Positions 1-8,934 of a DNA stretch of 64,000 bases are shown here, piece after piece (the first letter of the stretch is position 1; every line of letters begins with the position of its first letter). The DNA is from Williamsia serinedens (GTDB taxonomy: Bacteria > Actinomycetota > Actinomycetes > Mycobacteriales > Mycobacteriaceae): positions 62,001 to 126,000 of the forward strand of contig NZ_JAMTCG010000006.1 of the NCBI RefSeq assembly GCF_024171725.1, written 5' to 3'. A model generated the notes under the pieces. That model made no database searches. It saw only the letters and a list, made by a program, of their open reading frames with translations, and was not told the origin of the DNA. A program made the translations under genes and the position numbers.

Positions 1-2
1 TC

Positions 3-245
3 CAGGTGGTCAAGGCCAGTGCGTTCGTGTTCGGTGTGCCGTCGGGGTTCGCGCAGACCATCGTCGACGGTGTCTCGAAGTCGCTGTTCCCGCCGCTGTT
101 CGACGAGCTGCAGTTCCAGAAGCTGTCGGTCACGTCGCAGGGTGTCGACTTCGCCGTCCGCGGCTCGAACGTCGCACTGGACCAGGACTCCCTCGGCGCC
201 ACCGGGAACACCGGGTCGCAGCAGAGCACTTGCTCTGTTCTATGA
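3..245 (+). CDS. LmeA-like (DUF2993) protein, C-terminal fragment
   Basis: The frame is open from the window edge and ends with TGA at 243-245, so only about the last 80 residues are present. The pattern resembles the C-terminal end of the DUF2993/LmeA family of secreted or lipid-anchored phospholipid-binding proteins: a hydrophobic pair, FPPLFDELQF, then a short beta strand and GVDFAVRGSNVAL. LmeA supports lipomannan elongation in mycobacteria. The stop overlaps the start of the photolyase gene in an ATGA (242-245), so the two are probably translationally coupled. The N-terminus and any signal peptide lie outside the window, and the family call rests on weak similarity. Confidence 0.45.
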   Translation, partial: QVVKASAFVFGVPSGFAQTIVDGVSKSLFPPLFDELQFQKLSVTSQGVDFAVRGSNVALDQDSLGATGNTGSQQSTCSVL

Positions 246-1777
246 CGGCGACGAAGAAGTCAGGCACGAAGAAATCCGGGGCGTCGGGTCCCGACCCGCT
301 GTGGCTGTTCGCCGACCAGCTCGGTCCGCACATCCACTCCTGCGACGACCACAAGGACCGGCAGGTCCTGCTGATCGAGTCGACCGCGGCGCTGGCGCGT
401 CGCGGCGGACATCGGCAGAAGGCGCACCTCGTCCTGTCGGGGATGCGTCACCTCGCCGCCGAACTCGGCGACCGCGCCGAGTTCTGGCAGGCCGAGGGCT
501 ACCGCGACGCGCTCGTCGAGTTCGGACGGCCCGTCGTGGTGCACGAACCGTCGTCGCGGGCAGCCTCGCGCTTCGTGCACGCCCTGCACGACGAGGGACT
601 GGTGTCGGAGATCCTGCCCAACCCGACCTTCGCGCTGTCGCGGAAGGACTTCGAGACCTGGGCCGGCGAGGGCGAGAACTTCCGGATGGAGAACTTCTAC
701 CGGGACCAGCGCCGTCGCTTCGACATCCTCATGGACGGCACGTCGCCGGCCGGCGGGAAGTGGAACTACGACGCGGAGAACCGGGACAGCCCGCCGAAGC
801 GAGAGACCCTCGGCGTCGACCCTCCCTGGTGGCCGGAGGAGGACGACATCGACGAGGAGGTCCGTGCCGACCTCGACGCCCTCGTCGACGACCGGCCCGA
901 CGTGCGCTTCACCGGGGTCGACGGGCCACGCCAGTTCGCCGTCACCGGCGACGAGGCGCAGAAGGCGCTGCGCACGTTCCTCGACCACCGTCTGGCGACG
1001 TTCGGACGGTGGGAGGACGCCATGATGGGCGGCGACTGGACGATGTCGCACTCGCTGCTGTCGGTGCCGCTGAACCTGTCGCTGCTCGACCCGCTCGACG
1101 TCGTGCACGCCGCCGAGTCCGCGGCCCGCGACGGCTCCGTCGACATGGCGGCGGCCGAGGGCTTCATCCGGCAGATCATCGGGTGGCGCGAGTTCATCTG
1201 GCACCTGTACTGGCATTTCGGCCCCGGCTACATGAAGAAGAACGAACTGAAGGCGCACACCCGCCTGCCGGACTGGTTCACCGACCTCGACGCCGACGCC
1301 GTCACCGCCCGGTGCCTCTCCGACGTGTTGGCCGGCGTCCGCGACCGTGGCTGGGTGCATCACATCCCGCGCCTGATGATCCTCGGCAGCCACGCCCTGC
1401 AACGCGGCTACGACCCCGCCGAGCTGACCGAGTGGTTCCGCGCCAACTTCGTCGACGGGTTCGACTGGGTCATGCCCGTCAACGTCATCGGCATGAGCCA
1501 GCACGCCGACGGTGGGCGGATGGCGACCAAGCCGTACACGTCGGGGGGCGCCTACATCAACACGATGTCGGACTACTGCGGCGACTGCGCCTACAACCCG
1601 AAGGTGCGTGTCGGGGAGAACGCATGTCCCTTCACCGCGGGTTACTGGCAGTTCACCCACCGCCACCAGAACATGCTGAAGGCCAACAACCGGACCGCGC
1701 GGTCGGTGGCCACCATGAACCGGCTGAAGGATCTCGACGAACTGTTGGAACAGGAACGCGCCCGCGACGAATTCTGA
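242..1777 (+). CDS. FeS-BCP / PhrB-type cryptochrome-photolyase
   Basis: 511 aa. It belongs to the deoxyribodipyrimidine photolyase-related family (bacterial (6-4) photolyases with FAD and a 4Fe-4S cluster), which use light to repair UV lesions. Four cysteines sit at residues 358, 446, 449 and 462. The 88/3/13 spacing equals what I recall for the cluster ligands of Agrobacterium PhrB. The N-terminal part (WLFADQLGPH) is the antenna-binding domain. The C-terminal helical part carries the FAD-pocket signatures WREFIWHLYW and NVIGMSQHADGG. The ATG at 242 lies in an ATGA overlap with the preceding gene, so I prefer it to the in-frame TTG at 230. Confidence 0.9.
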   Translation: MTATKKSGTKKSGASGPDPLWLFADQLGPHIHSCDDHKDRQVLLIESTAALARRGGHRQKAHLVLSGMRHLAAELGDRAEFWQAEGYRDALVEFGRPVVVHEPSSRAASRFVHALHDEGLVSEILPNPTFALSRKDFETWAGEGENFRMENFYRDQRRRFDILMDGTSPAGGKWNYDAENRDSPPKRETLGVDPPWWPEEDDIDEEVRADLDALVDDRPDVRFTGVDGPRQFAVTGDEAQKALRTFLDHRLATFGRWEDAMMGGDWTMSHSLLSVPLNLSLLDPLDVVHAAESAARDGSVDMAAAEGFIRQIIGWREFIWHLYWHFGPGYMKKNELKAHTRLPDWFTDLDADAVTARCLSDVLAGVRDRGWVHHIPRLMILGSHALQRGYDPAELTEWFRANFVDGFDWVMPVNVIGMSQHADGGRMATKPYTSGGAYINTMSDYCGDCAYNPKVRVGENACPFTAGYWQFTHRHQNMLKANNRTARSVATMNRLKDLDELLEQERARDEF

Positions 1778-1879
1778 CCCGATGCTCAGGTTGCCGCGTT
1801 AGGCTCGGCACTCCCGGCAGCCGCCGACCGTGGCTGCGGGACCGTGACCGACCGACGTGCTGACACGAGGTGGCAGACG

Positions 1880-2131
1880 ATGAGGAACGACGCACACAAC
1901 CCCACTGCGCTGGCGATTCTCGGCTATGCGGGGGTGATCTACGCAGCGGTCGCCGTCTTCGTGGTGACGCTGTTCGGCGCCTCCGCGGTGGACGGTCACG
2001 TCGGTCAGTGGTCCTTCCCGGTCGACCACTGGATCCTGGCCACGAGTGCCGCGACGGTCGTCGTCGGCATCGTGCTGTCGGGCGTGCACACGATGCTCTA
2101 CGAGAACCCGCTGCACCGCGGCCGCATCTGA
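1880..2131 (+). CDS. small two-helix membrane protein
   Basis: 83 aa. Two hydrophobic stretches (about residues 11-33 and 51-72) flank a short polar loop, so this is a small integral membrane protein. I do not recognise a named family. The ATG at 1880 follows a purine-rich GAGGTGG about 7 nt upstream, and an earlier in-frame GTG at 1844 would only add a polar tail. It stands alone between the photolyase and the MHS transporter, on the same strand as both. No function can be inferred. Confidence 0.6.
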   Translation: MRNDAHNPTALAILGYAGVIYAAVAVFVVTLFGASAVDGHVGQWSFPVDHWILATSAATVVVGIVLSGVHTMLYENPLHRGRI

Positions 2132-2198
2132 CACCCTTGCGCCCAGCGCGGGCGCAACCCTCGACCTCCGGTGAGCGACGCTCGTAGCGTCGGCCGTC

Positions 2199-3578
2199 GT
2201 GTCCACACACGACAGTGCCCACGCGTCCGCCCCGCAGGTCGGCGTGGACGCCACCGACACCCGACACCTGCGCCTCGTGATCGCGTCGGCGCTGCTCGGA
2301 ACCACCATCGAGTGGTACGACTTCTTCCTCTACGCGACCGCCGCGTCGCTGGTGTTCAACACCCTCTTCTTCCCCGACACCGACTCCTACGTCGGGACCA
2401 TGCTGTCGCTCGCGACGTTCGCCGTCGGGTTCCTCGTCCGGCCCATCGGCGGGATCGTGTTCGGACACGTCGGGGACCGGATCGGCCGCAAGCGCACGCT
2501 CGCCGTCACGATGCTGCTGATGGGGCTCGCGACCGCGTCGATGGCCGTTCTCCCGACCGCCGCGCAGGTCGGGGTCCTCGCGCCGATCCTGCTGTTGGTC
2601 CTGCGCATCGTGCAGGGATTCGCGCTCGGCGGTGAGTGGGCCGGCGCGGTCTTGATGGCCGTCGAACACGGTCCCCGGGGTCGCACCGGGTTCTTCGGGT
2701 CGATCCCGCAGATCGGCCTGCCGCTCGGGCTCGGGCTGGGGACCGCAGTGTTCGCGGTCCTGCAGACCACCCTCGACGCGGCCGACTTCCTCGCGTGGGG
2801 ATGGCGCATCGCGTTCGGGGTGAGCCTCGTCCTCGTGATCGTCGGGTTCGTCGTGCGGCTCGCCGTCGAGGAGACGCCGTCGTTCCGCGCCGCGGAGGCG
2901 GCGGAGGTGACCGTCCGGACGCCCATCACGACGCTGCTGAGCGACCGCACCCTGCGCCGACCGACGATCCTGGGCCTGCTGTCCCGGTGGGCCGAGGGCG
3001 CGGCGTTCAACACGTGGGGCGTCTTCGCGATCACCTACGCGACCGGCACGCTCGGCATGGCGAAGGTGCCGGTGCTCTGGGCCGTCACCCTGGCCTGCGC
3101 GGTCATGGCCGCGGTGATCCCGCTGTCGGGACGCATGGCCGACCGCATCCCGCCGACATGGATCTTCGCCAGTGGCGTCGCGCTGTACGGGGTGGCCGTG
3201 TTCCCCGTGTTCGCGCTCTTCTCGACGGCGGACATCGTGTGGTTCGCCGTCGGGTTGGTCATCGTCTTCGGGTTCGTCCACGGGTGGTTCTACGGCGCGC
3301 AGGGCACGCTCTACGCGCTGCTCTACCCGACCCAGGTGCGCTACACGGGCATCTCGTTCATCTACAACGTGGCCGGCGTGTACGCCTCGGGGCTGACCCC
3401 GCTGATCCTCACCGCCCTGATCCACGCGGGCGACGGCAGCCCGTGGCGCGCCGCGGCGTATCTCGCGGCGACAGGAGCGATCTCGGCGGTGGCGACGGCG
3501 TTCTTGCGTCCCGGGGAACCGGAGGCGACGCTGCGTCGACCCGTGGAGCACCCGGAACCGGTGACCGTCGGCGCATGA
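2199..3578 (+). CDS. MHS-family major facilitator transporter (ProP-like)
   Basis: 459 aa with twelve predicted transmembrane helices. The metabolite:H+ symporter signatures are clear: IEWYDFFLYA in helix 1, DRIGRKRTLAV in the loop between helices 2 and 3, and GGEWAGAVLM in helix 5. Members take up organic acids, osmolytes or shikimate-type substrates by proton symport; the substrate here cannot be read from sequence. The GTG start at 2199 agrees with the family N-terminus. It is followed 12 nt later by deoC, so the two may be cotranscribed. Confidence 0.88.
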   Translation: MSTHDSAHASAPQVGVDATDTRHLRLVIASALLGTTIEWYDFFLYATAASLVFNTLFFPDTDSYVGTMLSLATFAVGFLVRPIGGIVFGHVGDRIGRKRTLAVTMLLMGLATASMAVLPTAAQVGVLAPILLLVLRIVQGFALGGEWAGAVLMAVEHGPRGRTGFFGSIPQIGLPLGLGLGTAVFAVLQTTLDAADFLAWGWRIAFGVSLVLVIVGFVVRLAVEETPSFRAAEAAEVTVRTPITTLLSDRTLRRPTILGLLSRWAEGAAFNTWGVFAITYATGTLGMAKVPVLWAVTLACAVMAAVIPLSGRMADRIPPTWIFASGVALYGVAVFPVFALFSTADIVWFAVGLVIVFGFVHGWFYGAQGTLYALLYPTQVRYTGISFIYNVAGVYASGLTPLILTALIHAGDGSPWRAAAYLAATGAISAVATAFLRPGEPEATLRRPVEHPEPVTVGA

Positions 3579-3590
3579 CATCCTCGGTGG

Positions 3591-4262
3591 GTGACTCTCA
3601 CCCGCCGACAGGTCGCCGCGATGGTCGACCACACCCTGCTCGCCCCCGAGGCCACGCGCGACGACGCACTCGCCTGCGTCGCCGAGGCCGTCGACCTCGG
3701 CGTGTACGCCGTGTGCCTCTCCCCGTCGATGCTGCCCATCGACACCGGCGCGGTGACACCGTGCGTCGTCGCGGGATTCCCGTCGGGCAAACACCATTCG
3801 CTCGTGAAGGCATCCGAGGCCCGGTTGGCCGTGGACTCCGGCGCCCGCGAGATCGACATGGTGATCGACGTCGGCGCGGCCGTCGCCGGGCTCTACGACG
3901 AGGTGTTCGCCGACGTGCTGACCGTCCGTGAGGCCATCGGCGCCGACGTCGTCCTCAAGGTGATCATCGAGTCGGCGGCCCTGCTGGCCGCCGTCGGCCC
4001 CGAGGCCGTCGCCGAGACGAGTCGTCGTGCGGCACAGGCGGGTGCGTCGCTGGTGAAGACCTCGACCGGTTTCCACCCCGCAGGTGGTGCGAGCGTGCAG
4101 GCGGTCGAGGTGATGCGCGCAGCCGTGCCGGCCTCGGTCGGGATCAAGGCATCGGGCGGGATCCGGACCGCCGAGGCCGCAGCCGATCTCGTCGCCGCCG
4201 GAGCCACCCGACTCGGCCTCTCGCGCAGCCGCGACGTCCTCGCGGGCTTCCCCGACGACTGA
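3591..4262 (+). CDS. deoC: deoxyribose-phosphate aldolase
   Basis: 223 aa, a class I TIM-barrel aldolase that splits 2-deoxyribose-5-phosphate into glyceraldehyde-3-phosphate and acetaldehyde in deoxynucleoside catabolism. The Schiff-base lysine is K156 in LVKTSTGF. The proton-relay residues lie in EIDMVIDVG (Asp) and [10 protein letters not shown] (Lys). Start is GTG at 3591. In M. tuberculosis deoC (Rv0478, from memory) follows hbhA and the DUF2516 gene on the same strand. Here it lies on the opposite strand with three genes in between, so the edge of the conserved block has been rearranged. Confidence 0.95.
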   Translation: MTLTRRQVAAMVDHTLLAPEATRDDALACVAEAVDLGVYAVCLSPSMLPIDTGAVTPCVVAGFPSGKHHSLVKASEARLAVDSGAREIDMVIDVGAAVAGLYDEVFADVLTVREAIGADVVLKVIIESAALLAAVGPEAVAETSRRAAQAGASLVKTSTGFHPAGGASVQAVEVMRAAVPASVGIKASGGIRTAEAAADLVAAGATRLGLSRSRDVLAGFPDD

Positions 4263-4276
4263 GTCGGGAACCCGGC

Positions 4277-5350
4277 TCACACGCGGGTGGCGCGATCCTT
4301 CGTCCGGTCCAGGACATCGGTGAGCAGCCGGTTGTAGGCGTCGTGCTCCTCGATGTTGGCCATGTGCCCGGTGTGCGGCAGCACGAGGTACTCCAGCAGG
4401 ACGTCCTGCTTCTCGAGCTGAGCCACGATCGCGTCGGAGTGCTTACGCGGGGTGAGGCGGTCGTCGGTGCCGACGACGACGGCCGTGGGGACGTCGAGGT
4501 TGAGCACGCCCTGCCAGACGTCGAGGTCCAGCATCGCCGCGCCCCATCGGGCCCGTGCGCGGGCGGGACACTCGCTGACCATGTGGTCGCAGAACTCGAC
4601 GTGCGCGAGGCGCGACTGCGTGTTCAGCGCGATGTACTGCGCGACCCGCGGCGATGCGGTGGTGTGCGGCAGCGGGATCGGGGCCGTCGCGACCAGCCGG
4701 CCGACGGCGCGTTCGAACGGCTTGGTGTACCGCGGCAGCCCCTCGGGGACGACGGCGAGGTTCTGGATGATCTCGACCGCGGCGGTCGAGGTGAGCACGA
4801 CCGCGCGGGCACGCGACGACACGGACCCGGGAAAGTCCTTGGCCCAGGCCATCACCGACATCCCGCCCATGCTGTGCCCGGCCACGAGGGCACGTCGCCC
4901 GTCATCGGTCACCGCCGTCACCACGGACTCCAGGTCCGCCCCGAGGAGCTTCGTGGACAGCCGGGTCTTCCCGAGCGGCGTCCGGCCGTGGCCGCGCTGG
5001 TCGTAGGCCACGACGCGGTAGTGGTCGGAGAACGCGTTGATCTGGGCGTACCAGTGCTTCGTCGAGCAGGTCCACCCGTGGGCGAGGACGAGCACCTCGC
5101 CGTCGGGTGGTCCGTACGCCTCGACGTGGATCGGGTTGCCGTCGGCGACCGATCGCACCGGGATGATGTCGGGCGCGACCGCCGGCGTGTCGAGCAGCGC
5201 GTCGGGTCCGTCGTCGACGGGCGGCGGCGACGTCATCGCCGTCCGCAGCAGCGCACCCAGGATGGTCCCGACCGCCGCCGTGCTCGCCACGGCGGCGAGG
5301 CCACCGCCGATCGCCACACCCTCCACCGCGTGCCGCGTGGAACGCCTCAT
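4277..5350 (-). CDS. membrane-anchored alpha/beta hydrolase
   Basis: 357 aa. A single hydrophobic segment near residues 10-35 (VAIGGGLAAVASTAAVGTIL) anchors the protein. An alpha/beta-hydrolase domain follows, with LAHGWT (oxyanion region), nucleophile Ser in GHSMGG, acid in VGTDDRLTP and His in LPHTGHMANIEEH. The substrate is unknown; esters or epoxides are possible. The ATG at 5350 has GGAGGA 5 nt upstream, which settles the start. It is the last gene of a minus-strand group after the MerR regulator (50-nt gap) and the AurF-like protein, and probably works with them. Confidence 0.85.
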   Translation of the reverse strand: MRRSTRHAVEGVAIGGGLAAVASTAAVGTILGALLRTAMTSPPPVDDGPDALLDTPAVAPDIIPVRSVADGNPIHVEAYGPPDGEVLVLAHGWTCSTKHWYAQINAFSDHYRVVAYDQRGHGRTPLGKTRLSTKLLGADLESVVTAVTDDGRRALVAGHSMGGMSVMAWAKDFPGSVSSRARAVVLTSTAAVEIIQNLAVVPEGLPRYTKPFERAVGRLVATAPIPLPHTTASPRVAQYIALNTQSRLAHVEFCDHMVSECPARARARWGAAMLDLDVWQGVLNLDVPTAVVVGTDDRLTPRKHSDAIVAQLEKQDVLLEYLVLPHTGHMANIEEHDAYNRLLTDVLDRTKDRATRV

Positions 5351-5399
5351 CGAGTCCTCCGCTTTCCTGGGTCCCCGGGCATCGGGGCATGCTGGGTCG

Positions 5400-6134
5400 T
5401 CAGGTCTGGGTGTCGGCCTCGAGGATCTCCGAGGCCTCCCCGATCGCCGACGAGATCTTCGCGTCGAGGGCACGACGGAACTGGCTGTCCACGATCTCGT
5501 GGGCCATGGGCCGCACCGCTCCGATGAGGTGGGCGACCTTCGCGACCTCGGTCTCCTCCATGTCCAGGAGACGCCCGTCGTCGCCGAAGTACTTGTCGGT
5601 GATGATCGCGACGAAGTTGTCGGCGATGTCCTCGATGTCGTGCTGGATCCGTTCCCACTTGCGCAGCAACGGTTCCAGGTCGATGCCGGCCTTCACCAGC
5701 ACCTCGGCACCCTCGAGGAGTTCGGGACTCTTCACCGCGTACTGGGCGCCCTCCTTGGCGAGCAGACCCAGCTTCTGACTCATCGCGATGGTCTTCTCGT
5801 CCGCGCCGAGCGTCTTGCGCAGTTCGGTCAGCGTGATCGTCGCGGCACGTTTGAACGTGCGCCAGCGGCCGCCCCGCGGCTCGCCGTGCAGGACGTGCTC
5901 CACCTTCATCCCGTAGTGCGCGGCGAGGAGCAACTCGCTGATCGTCGCGAAGGTGTACCCACGCTCGAGCAGACGGGAGATCAGATTCAGACGGACGAGG
6001 TGTTCGGTGGAGTACCAGCCGGTGCGACCCTTGATCTTGGGCGGTGGCAGCAGCCCGCGGTCCTGGTACACGCGGATGTTCCGGACGCTGACGCCCGACA
6101 CCTCCGCGAGTTCGTTGATCCGGTACTCGGCCAC
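5400..6134 (-). CDS. MerR-family transcriptional regulator
   Basis: 244 aa. The N-terminal winged helix is typical of MerR (YRINELAEVSGVSVRNIRVY, then DRGLLPPPKI). A dimerisation helix and a long C-terminal domain with no recognised metal-binding cysteines follow, so an organic effector is more likely than a metal. The GTG start at 6134 fits the family N-terminus. The gene lies between an AurF-like diiron protein (54 nt upstream) and an alpha/beta hydrolase, both on the same strand. It may regulate the group through the GTTGTC repeat at 7189-7220. Confidence 0.88.
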   Translation of the reverse strand: MAEYRINELAEVSGVSVRNIRVYQDRGLLPPPKIKGRTGWYSTEHLVRLNLISRLLERGYTFATISELLLAAHYGMKVEHVLHGEPRGGRWRTFKRAATITLTELRKTLGADEKTIAMSQKLGLLAKEGAQYAVKSPELLEGAEVLVKAGIDLEPLLRKWERIQHDIEDIADNFVAIITDKYFGDDGRLLDMEETEVAKVAHLIGAVRPMAHEIVDSQFRRALDAKISSAIGEASEILEADTQT

Positions 6135-6188
6135 CGGACGAGTCTATCGGTGCAGGTGCCCCGCACCCGTGACCGTCGGAATGACAGG

Positions 6189-7109
6189 TCACATGATCGA
6201 ACCGCGGCGCAGCAACCAGGCGCCGGGCCCGCCGACGAGTCCGCACTCGTCGAGGAACTCGATCGTCTTCGCGCAGCCGTTGCGCTTGCGGTCGTTGTAG
6301 AAGGTGTTGCGACGGGCGGCACGCACCGCCTCACGCCGGTCGAGCCCGGCGGCCTCGTACACCTTCGGGTTCACCAGGCAGAAGACGACCATGTAGACGG
6401 TGATCGCGAGCGTCAGGCGGGTCATCGCACGCCGGACCGGGTTGAGCTCGGCGGCGATCCGCTTGGTCTCCTCGCGCGCGAAACGGATGTGCCGCGCCTC
6501 CTCGAGGACGTGGATCCTGCTGACCGTGCGCGTGATCGGCTGCACCCGGTCGTCTTTCATGAAGTCGCGCTGCATCATGTCGAGGATCTCCTCGGCGGCG
6601 AGCGTGCCGCCGAACGCCAACGACCCGGACGCCAGCGCCTTGAACGGCCGTGTCAGCAGTTCCACCCACCACGGACGGCGGTAATTCGGGATGCCGAAGT
6701 GCTCGGCGGCCTTGGCGAACATCGTCGAGTGCCGGCACTCGTCGGCGATCTCGGTGAGCGCGAACTGGAAGTGCGGGGACGCCGGGTCCTGCTTGTACGC
6801 GTCGCGGATGAGCATCTGCATGAGGATGATCTCGAACCAGATGCCGGTCGCGCTGATGCTCGCGGCCTCGTGCTCGGTGAGCGTGATGCGCTGCTCCTGC
6901 GTCATCGAGTCCCACAGCTCGGTGCCGTAGAGGCTGCACCATTCCGGCGTCATCCCGTACAGCGTCGAGTGGTCGACGGGGGCCTCCCAGTCGACCTCGA
7001 TCAGCGGGTCGTAGGACTTGCGGGCCGCCGACGCGAGCAGTCGACGGGCGACGTCCTCACGGTCGTTCAGCTTCTGACGGGGGCTCTGCGGCTCCACGGC
7101 GACGGTCAT
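6189..7109 (-). CDS. AurF-like diiron oxygenase family protein
   Basis: 306 aa. A ferritin-like helical bundle shows carboxylate/histidine diiron ligands in TEHEAAS, IADECRHS, AAEEILDMM and LEEARHIRF, the pattern of AurF/CmlI-type N-oxygenases and related membrane-associated diiron proteins. A hydrophobic helix near residues 247-266 (LTLAITVYMVVFCLV) suggests membrane contact. The ATG at 7109 has AAGGAG 8 nt upstream and displaces longer in-frame starts. It is the first gene of the MerR/hydrolase group. The substrate is not evident; a lipid or aromatic amine is possible. Confidence 0.78.
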   Translation of the reverse strand: MTVAVEPQSPRQKLNDREDVARRLLASAARKSYDPLIEVDWEAPVDHSTLYGMTPEWCSLYGTELWDSMTQEQRITLTEHEAASISATGIWFEIILMQMLIRDAYKQDPASPHFQFALTEIADECRHSTMFAKAAEHFGIPNYRRPWWVELLTRPFKALASGSLAFGGTLAAEEILDMMQRDFMKDDRVQPITRTVSRIHVLEEARHIRFAREETKRIAAELNPVRRAMTRLTLAITVYMVVFCLVNPKVYEAAGLDRREAVRAARRNTFYNDRKRNGCAKTIEFLDECGLVGGPGAWLLRRGSIM

Positions 7110-7188
7110 GTCGGCGCTCCTTCGCGGGCTGGCGCACCCGGTGTGACGTGCGCCATCTACCGTTCCACGATGCACTGTGACACTGACC

Positions 7189-7220
7189 GTTGTCAAGGTT
7201 ATGCGACAACATGCGTTGTC
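7189..7220. promoter_or_regulatory. GTTGTC/GACAAC operator over a candidate promoter
   Basis: GTTGTC (7189-7194) and GACAAC (7205-7210) form an inverted repeat with a 10-nt spacer, and a third GTTGTC follows at 7215-7220. On the minus strand the first half-site overlaps a consensus -35 TTGACA (plus positions 7191-7196) upstream of the diiron gene. The -10 is weak. The MerR protein two genes downstream on the same strand is the obvious candidate binder. This is inferred from position and symmetry only. Confidence 0.4.
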
Positions 7221-7257
7221 TCGGTCCGCGACGGCCCCGACGGCCGCCGGGGGTTCG

Positions 7258-7590
7258 TCAGACCTTCCGGAACCAGCGCTTGTTCTGGATGCTGTCGACG
7301 CGCGGACGGACGTCGACCAGGTAGATCAGCACCGCGACGATGCCGATGATCCCGAGGAAGCTGAGCAGACCGAAGAACCAGATGAACAGCGATCCGACCA
7401 CGAGGATCGACACCCAGATGACCTTCGACTGGCGGTCCACGGCGGGGAACGCGTCGGGCCGTTGCGTGGCGGCGTGCACGAGCGCCAGCAACGCCGCGGC
7501 ACCGCCCACGATGGTCAGGATCAGGACGATGATGTTCTGCCCGTAGGCGAGGAACTGCACGACGTTCACGATGTCAGCGTAATCGGACAC
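7258..7590 (-). CDS. DUF2516 small membrane protein
   Basis: 110 aa with three hydrophobic segments (about residues 20-40, 58-75, 76-92) and a basic tail ending WFRKV. It matches the DUF2516 family of small actinobacterial membrane proteins, which sits beside hbhA in mycobacteria (Rv0476 in M. tuberculosis, from memory). The order XRE regulator, hbhA, DUF2516 is conserved here on one strand. Function unknown. A strong hairpin at 7617-7650 separates it from hbhA, so it may be made in smaller amounts or from its own promoter. Confidence 0.8.
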   Translation of the reverse strand: MSDYADIVNVVQFLAYGQNIIVLILTIVGGAAALLALVHAATQRPDAFPAVDRQSKVIWVSILVVGSLFIWFFGLLSFLGIIGIVAVLIYLVDVRPRVDSIQNKRWFRKV

Positions 7591-7616
7591 CCGCGCACAC
7601 CGGCGGACGCCGAACG

Positions 7617-7650
7617 CACCGCGCCCCCGGCGTCAGCCGGGGGCGCGGTG
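7617..7650 (-). terminator. 14-bp perfect hairpin after hbhA
   Basis: CACCGCGCCCCCGG (7617-7630) pairs perfectly with CCGGGGGCGCGGTG (7637-7650) around a 6-nt loop. It lies 23 nt after the hbhA stop and before the DUF2516 gene on the same strand. There is no U-tract, as is usual for actinobacterial intrinsic terminators. It may terminate, or partly attenuate, transcription between hbhA and the DUF2516 gene. Confidence 0.65.
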
Positions 7651-7673
7651 TGTGTCGGTCGATCAGACGGCGA

Positions 7674-8408
7674 TCAGTTCGCCGACTTCTTGGCCGGGGC
7701 CTTCTTCGCCGGGGTCTTCTTGGCCGGCGTCGACTTCTTGGCCGTGGCCTTCTTGGCGGGCGACTTCTTGGCCGGGGCCTTCTTGGCCGGGGTCTTCTTG
7801 GCCGGCTCCTTCAGGTCCTCGAGCTTCGCGGCGGGCGAGTCCTTCGATCCGCGCGCCTTCGCCTCGACGGTGCCGGCGGCACCGGACACCTTGCCCGACG
7901 CCAGGTTCGCGAGCTTGGCGGCACGCTCACCGACGGCGCGGGTCTGCGACGAGATGGTGCCCAGGGCGTCCTCGGTCAGGTCGACGGCGTCGTTGTAGGC
8001 CTTCTCCGCGCGGGAGACGTTCTCCTGGAACTCCGGCTGCTGACGCAGACGCTCGACGGTCTCCTCGCCGCGCTCGGCGAGCGAGTTGTAGATCCCCGTC
8101 GCGACCTCGATGTAGGCCTCGGCGACCTTCCGCAGCTCCTCGCTGGTGAACCGGGTGCGCAGCTCGTCGATGTTCGTCCGAAGCTCCTCGATGTTGGTGG
8201 GGAGCTCCTCGGGCAGCGACTGGATGCGCTCCCGGGTCCCCTCGATGCGACCGCGCGTCTCCTCGACACGGGCCTGGGCGGTCTCGGTGGCCGACTCGGC
8301 GCGCTCGCGCAGCTGCCCGAGCACCTCGGCGACCTGCTGCAGAGCCAGGTCACCGGCACCGACAGCGGCGTAGATCGGGGTGGCCAGGCCACGCTCGTTC
8401 TTGCTCAT
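7674..8408 (-). CDS. hbhA: heparin-binding haemagglutinin HbhA-like protein
   Basis: 244 aa. The N-terminus (TPIYAAVGAGDLA) and a long coiled coil rich in RERAES and EELRTNIDELR heptads (about residues 25-130) match mycobacterial HbhA. The C-terminus (about 200-244) is a lysine/alanine/proline tail built of PAKK units. In mycobacteria that tail binds heparan sulfate and mediates adhesion to epithelial cells. HbhA has also been linked to intracellular lipid inclusions, which may be its role in a non-pathogen. The ATG at 8408 has GAGGAGA upstream. It lies 51 nt after the XRE regulator gene, as in mycobacteria. Confidence 0.9.
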   Translation of the reverse strand: MSKNERGLATPIYAAVGAGDLALQQVAEVLGQLRERAESATETAQARVEETRGRIEGTRERIQSLPEELPTNIEELRTNIDELRTRFTSEELRKVAEAYIEVATGIYNSLAERGEETVERLRQQPEFQENVSRAEKAYNDAVDLTEDALGTISSQTRAVGERAAKLANLASGKVSGAAGTVEAKARGSKDSPAAKLEDLKEPAKKTPAKKAPAKKSPAKKATAKKSTPAKKTPAKKAPAKKSAN

Positions 8409-8458
8409 GGTTCTCCTCGCTTGATCTCGTGATGACCGACCCGGCAGGTCGGTGGACG

Positions 8459-8893
8459 TCATGCTGTGGTCTCGACGGACCCGTTCTCCTTGCGGAACGA
8501 CTCGTAGATCTCGAGCAGCATCTGCTTCTGCCGCTCACTGATCTGCGAGTCCGCCAGCAGTGCGTCTCGCACGGGACTCGCGGCTCGTTCCTCGAGGATG
8601 CCGGCCCGCACGTACAACACTTCGGCCGACACACGCAGACCCTTGGCGATCTGCGCCAGCACATCGGCGGAGGGCTTGCGCAGCCCTCGTTCGATCTGAC
8701 TGAGGTACGGGTTGCTCACCCCGGCGCGCTCCGCCAACTGACGCAGCGACACCTCGGCGGCCTCCCGCTGGGACCGGATGAACGAACCGATGTCCTGGGC
8801 GGCGTTGACGACACCCTCGACGGCGCGGCTGGCAAGCTCCTCGGCATCGACATCGTCGGACGTCGTGTCGGGATCGTGCGATTCCGAACCCAT
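8459..8893 (-). CDS. XRE-family regulator upstream of hbhA
   Basis: 144 aa. The helix-turn-helix is LRQLAERAGVSNPYLSQIE (about residues 50-70). An acidic N-terminus precedes it, and the helical C-terminus (SPVRDALLADSQISERQK) may bind a ligand or dimerise. The ATG at 8893 is preceded by GAGAGGAGG, an excellent ribosome-binding site. It corresponds to Rv0474 of the conserved mycobacterial hbhA locus (from memory). Three TGCWARCA octamers just upstream (8935-8964) are a candidate autoregulatory operator. Confidence 0.88.
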   Translation of the reverse strand: MGSESHDPDTTSDDVDAEELASRAVEGVVNAAQDIGSFIRSQREAAEVSLRQLAERAGVSNPYLSQIERGLRKPSADVLAQIAKGLRVSAEVLYVRAGILEERAASPVRDALLADSQISERQKQMLLEIYESFRKENGSVETTA

Positions 8894-8934
8894 CGGTTCC
8901 TCCTCTCGATTCCGTCCACCACGGTAAACAGCAG

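Noticed and set aside
260..1666. Very long antisense open frames, e.g. opposite the photolyase and opposite lpd (26633-28672)
   Set aside because: They follow the GC-rich third-position pattern, have low-complexity Arg/Gly/Val products and no family motif, and oppose well-supported genes.
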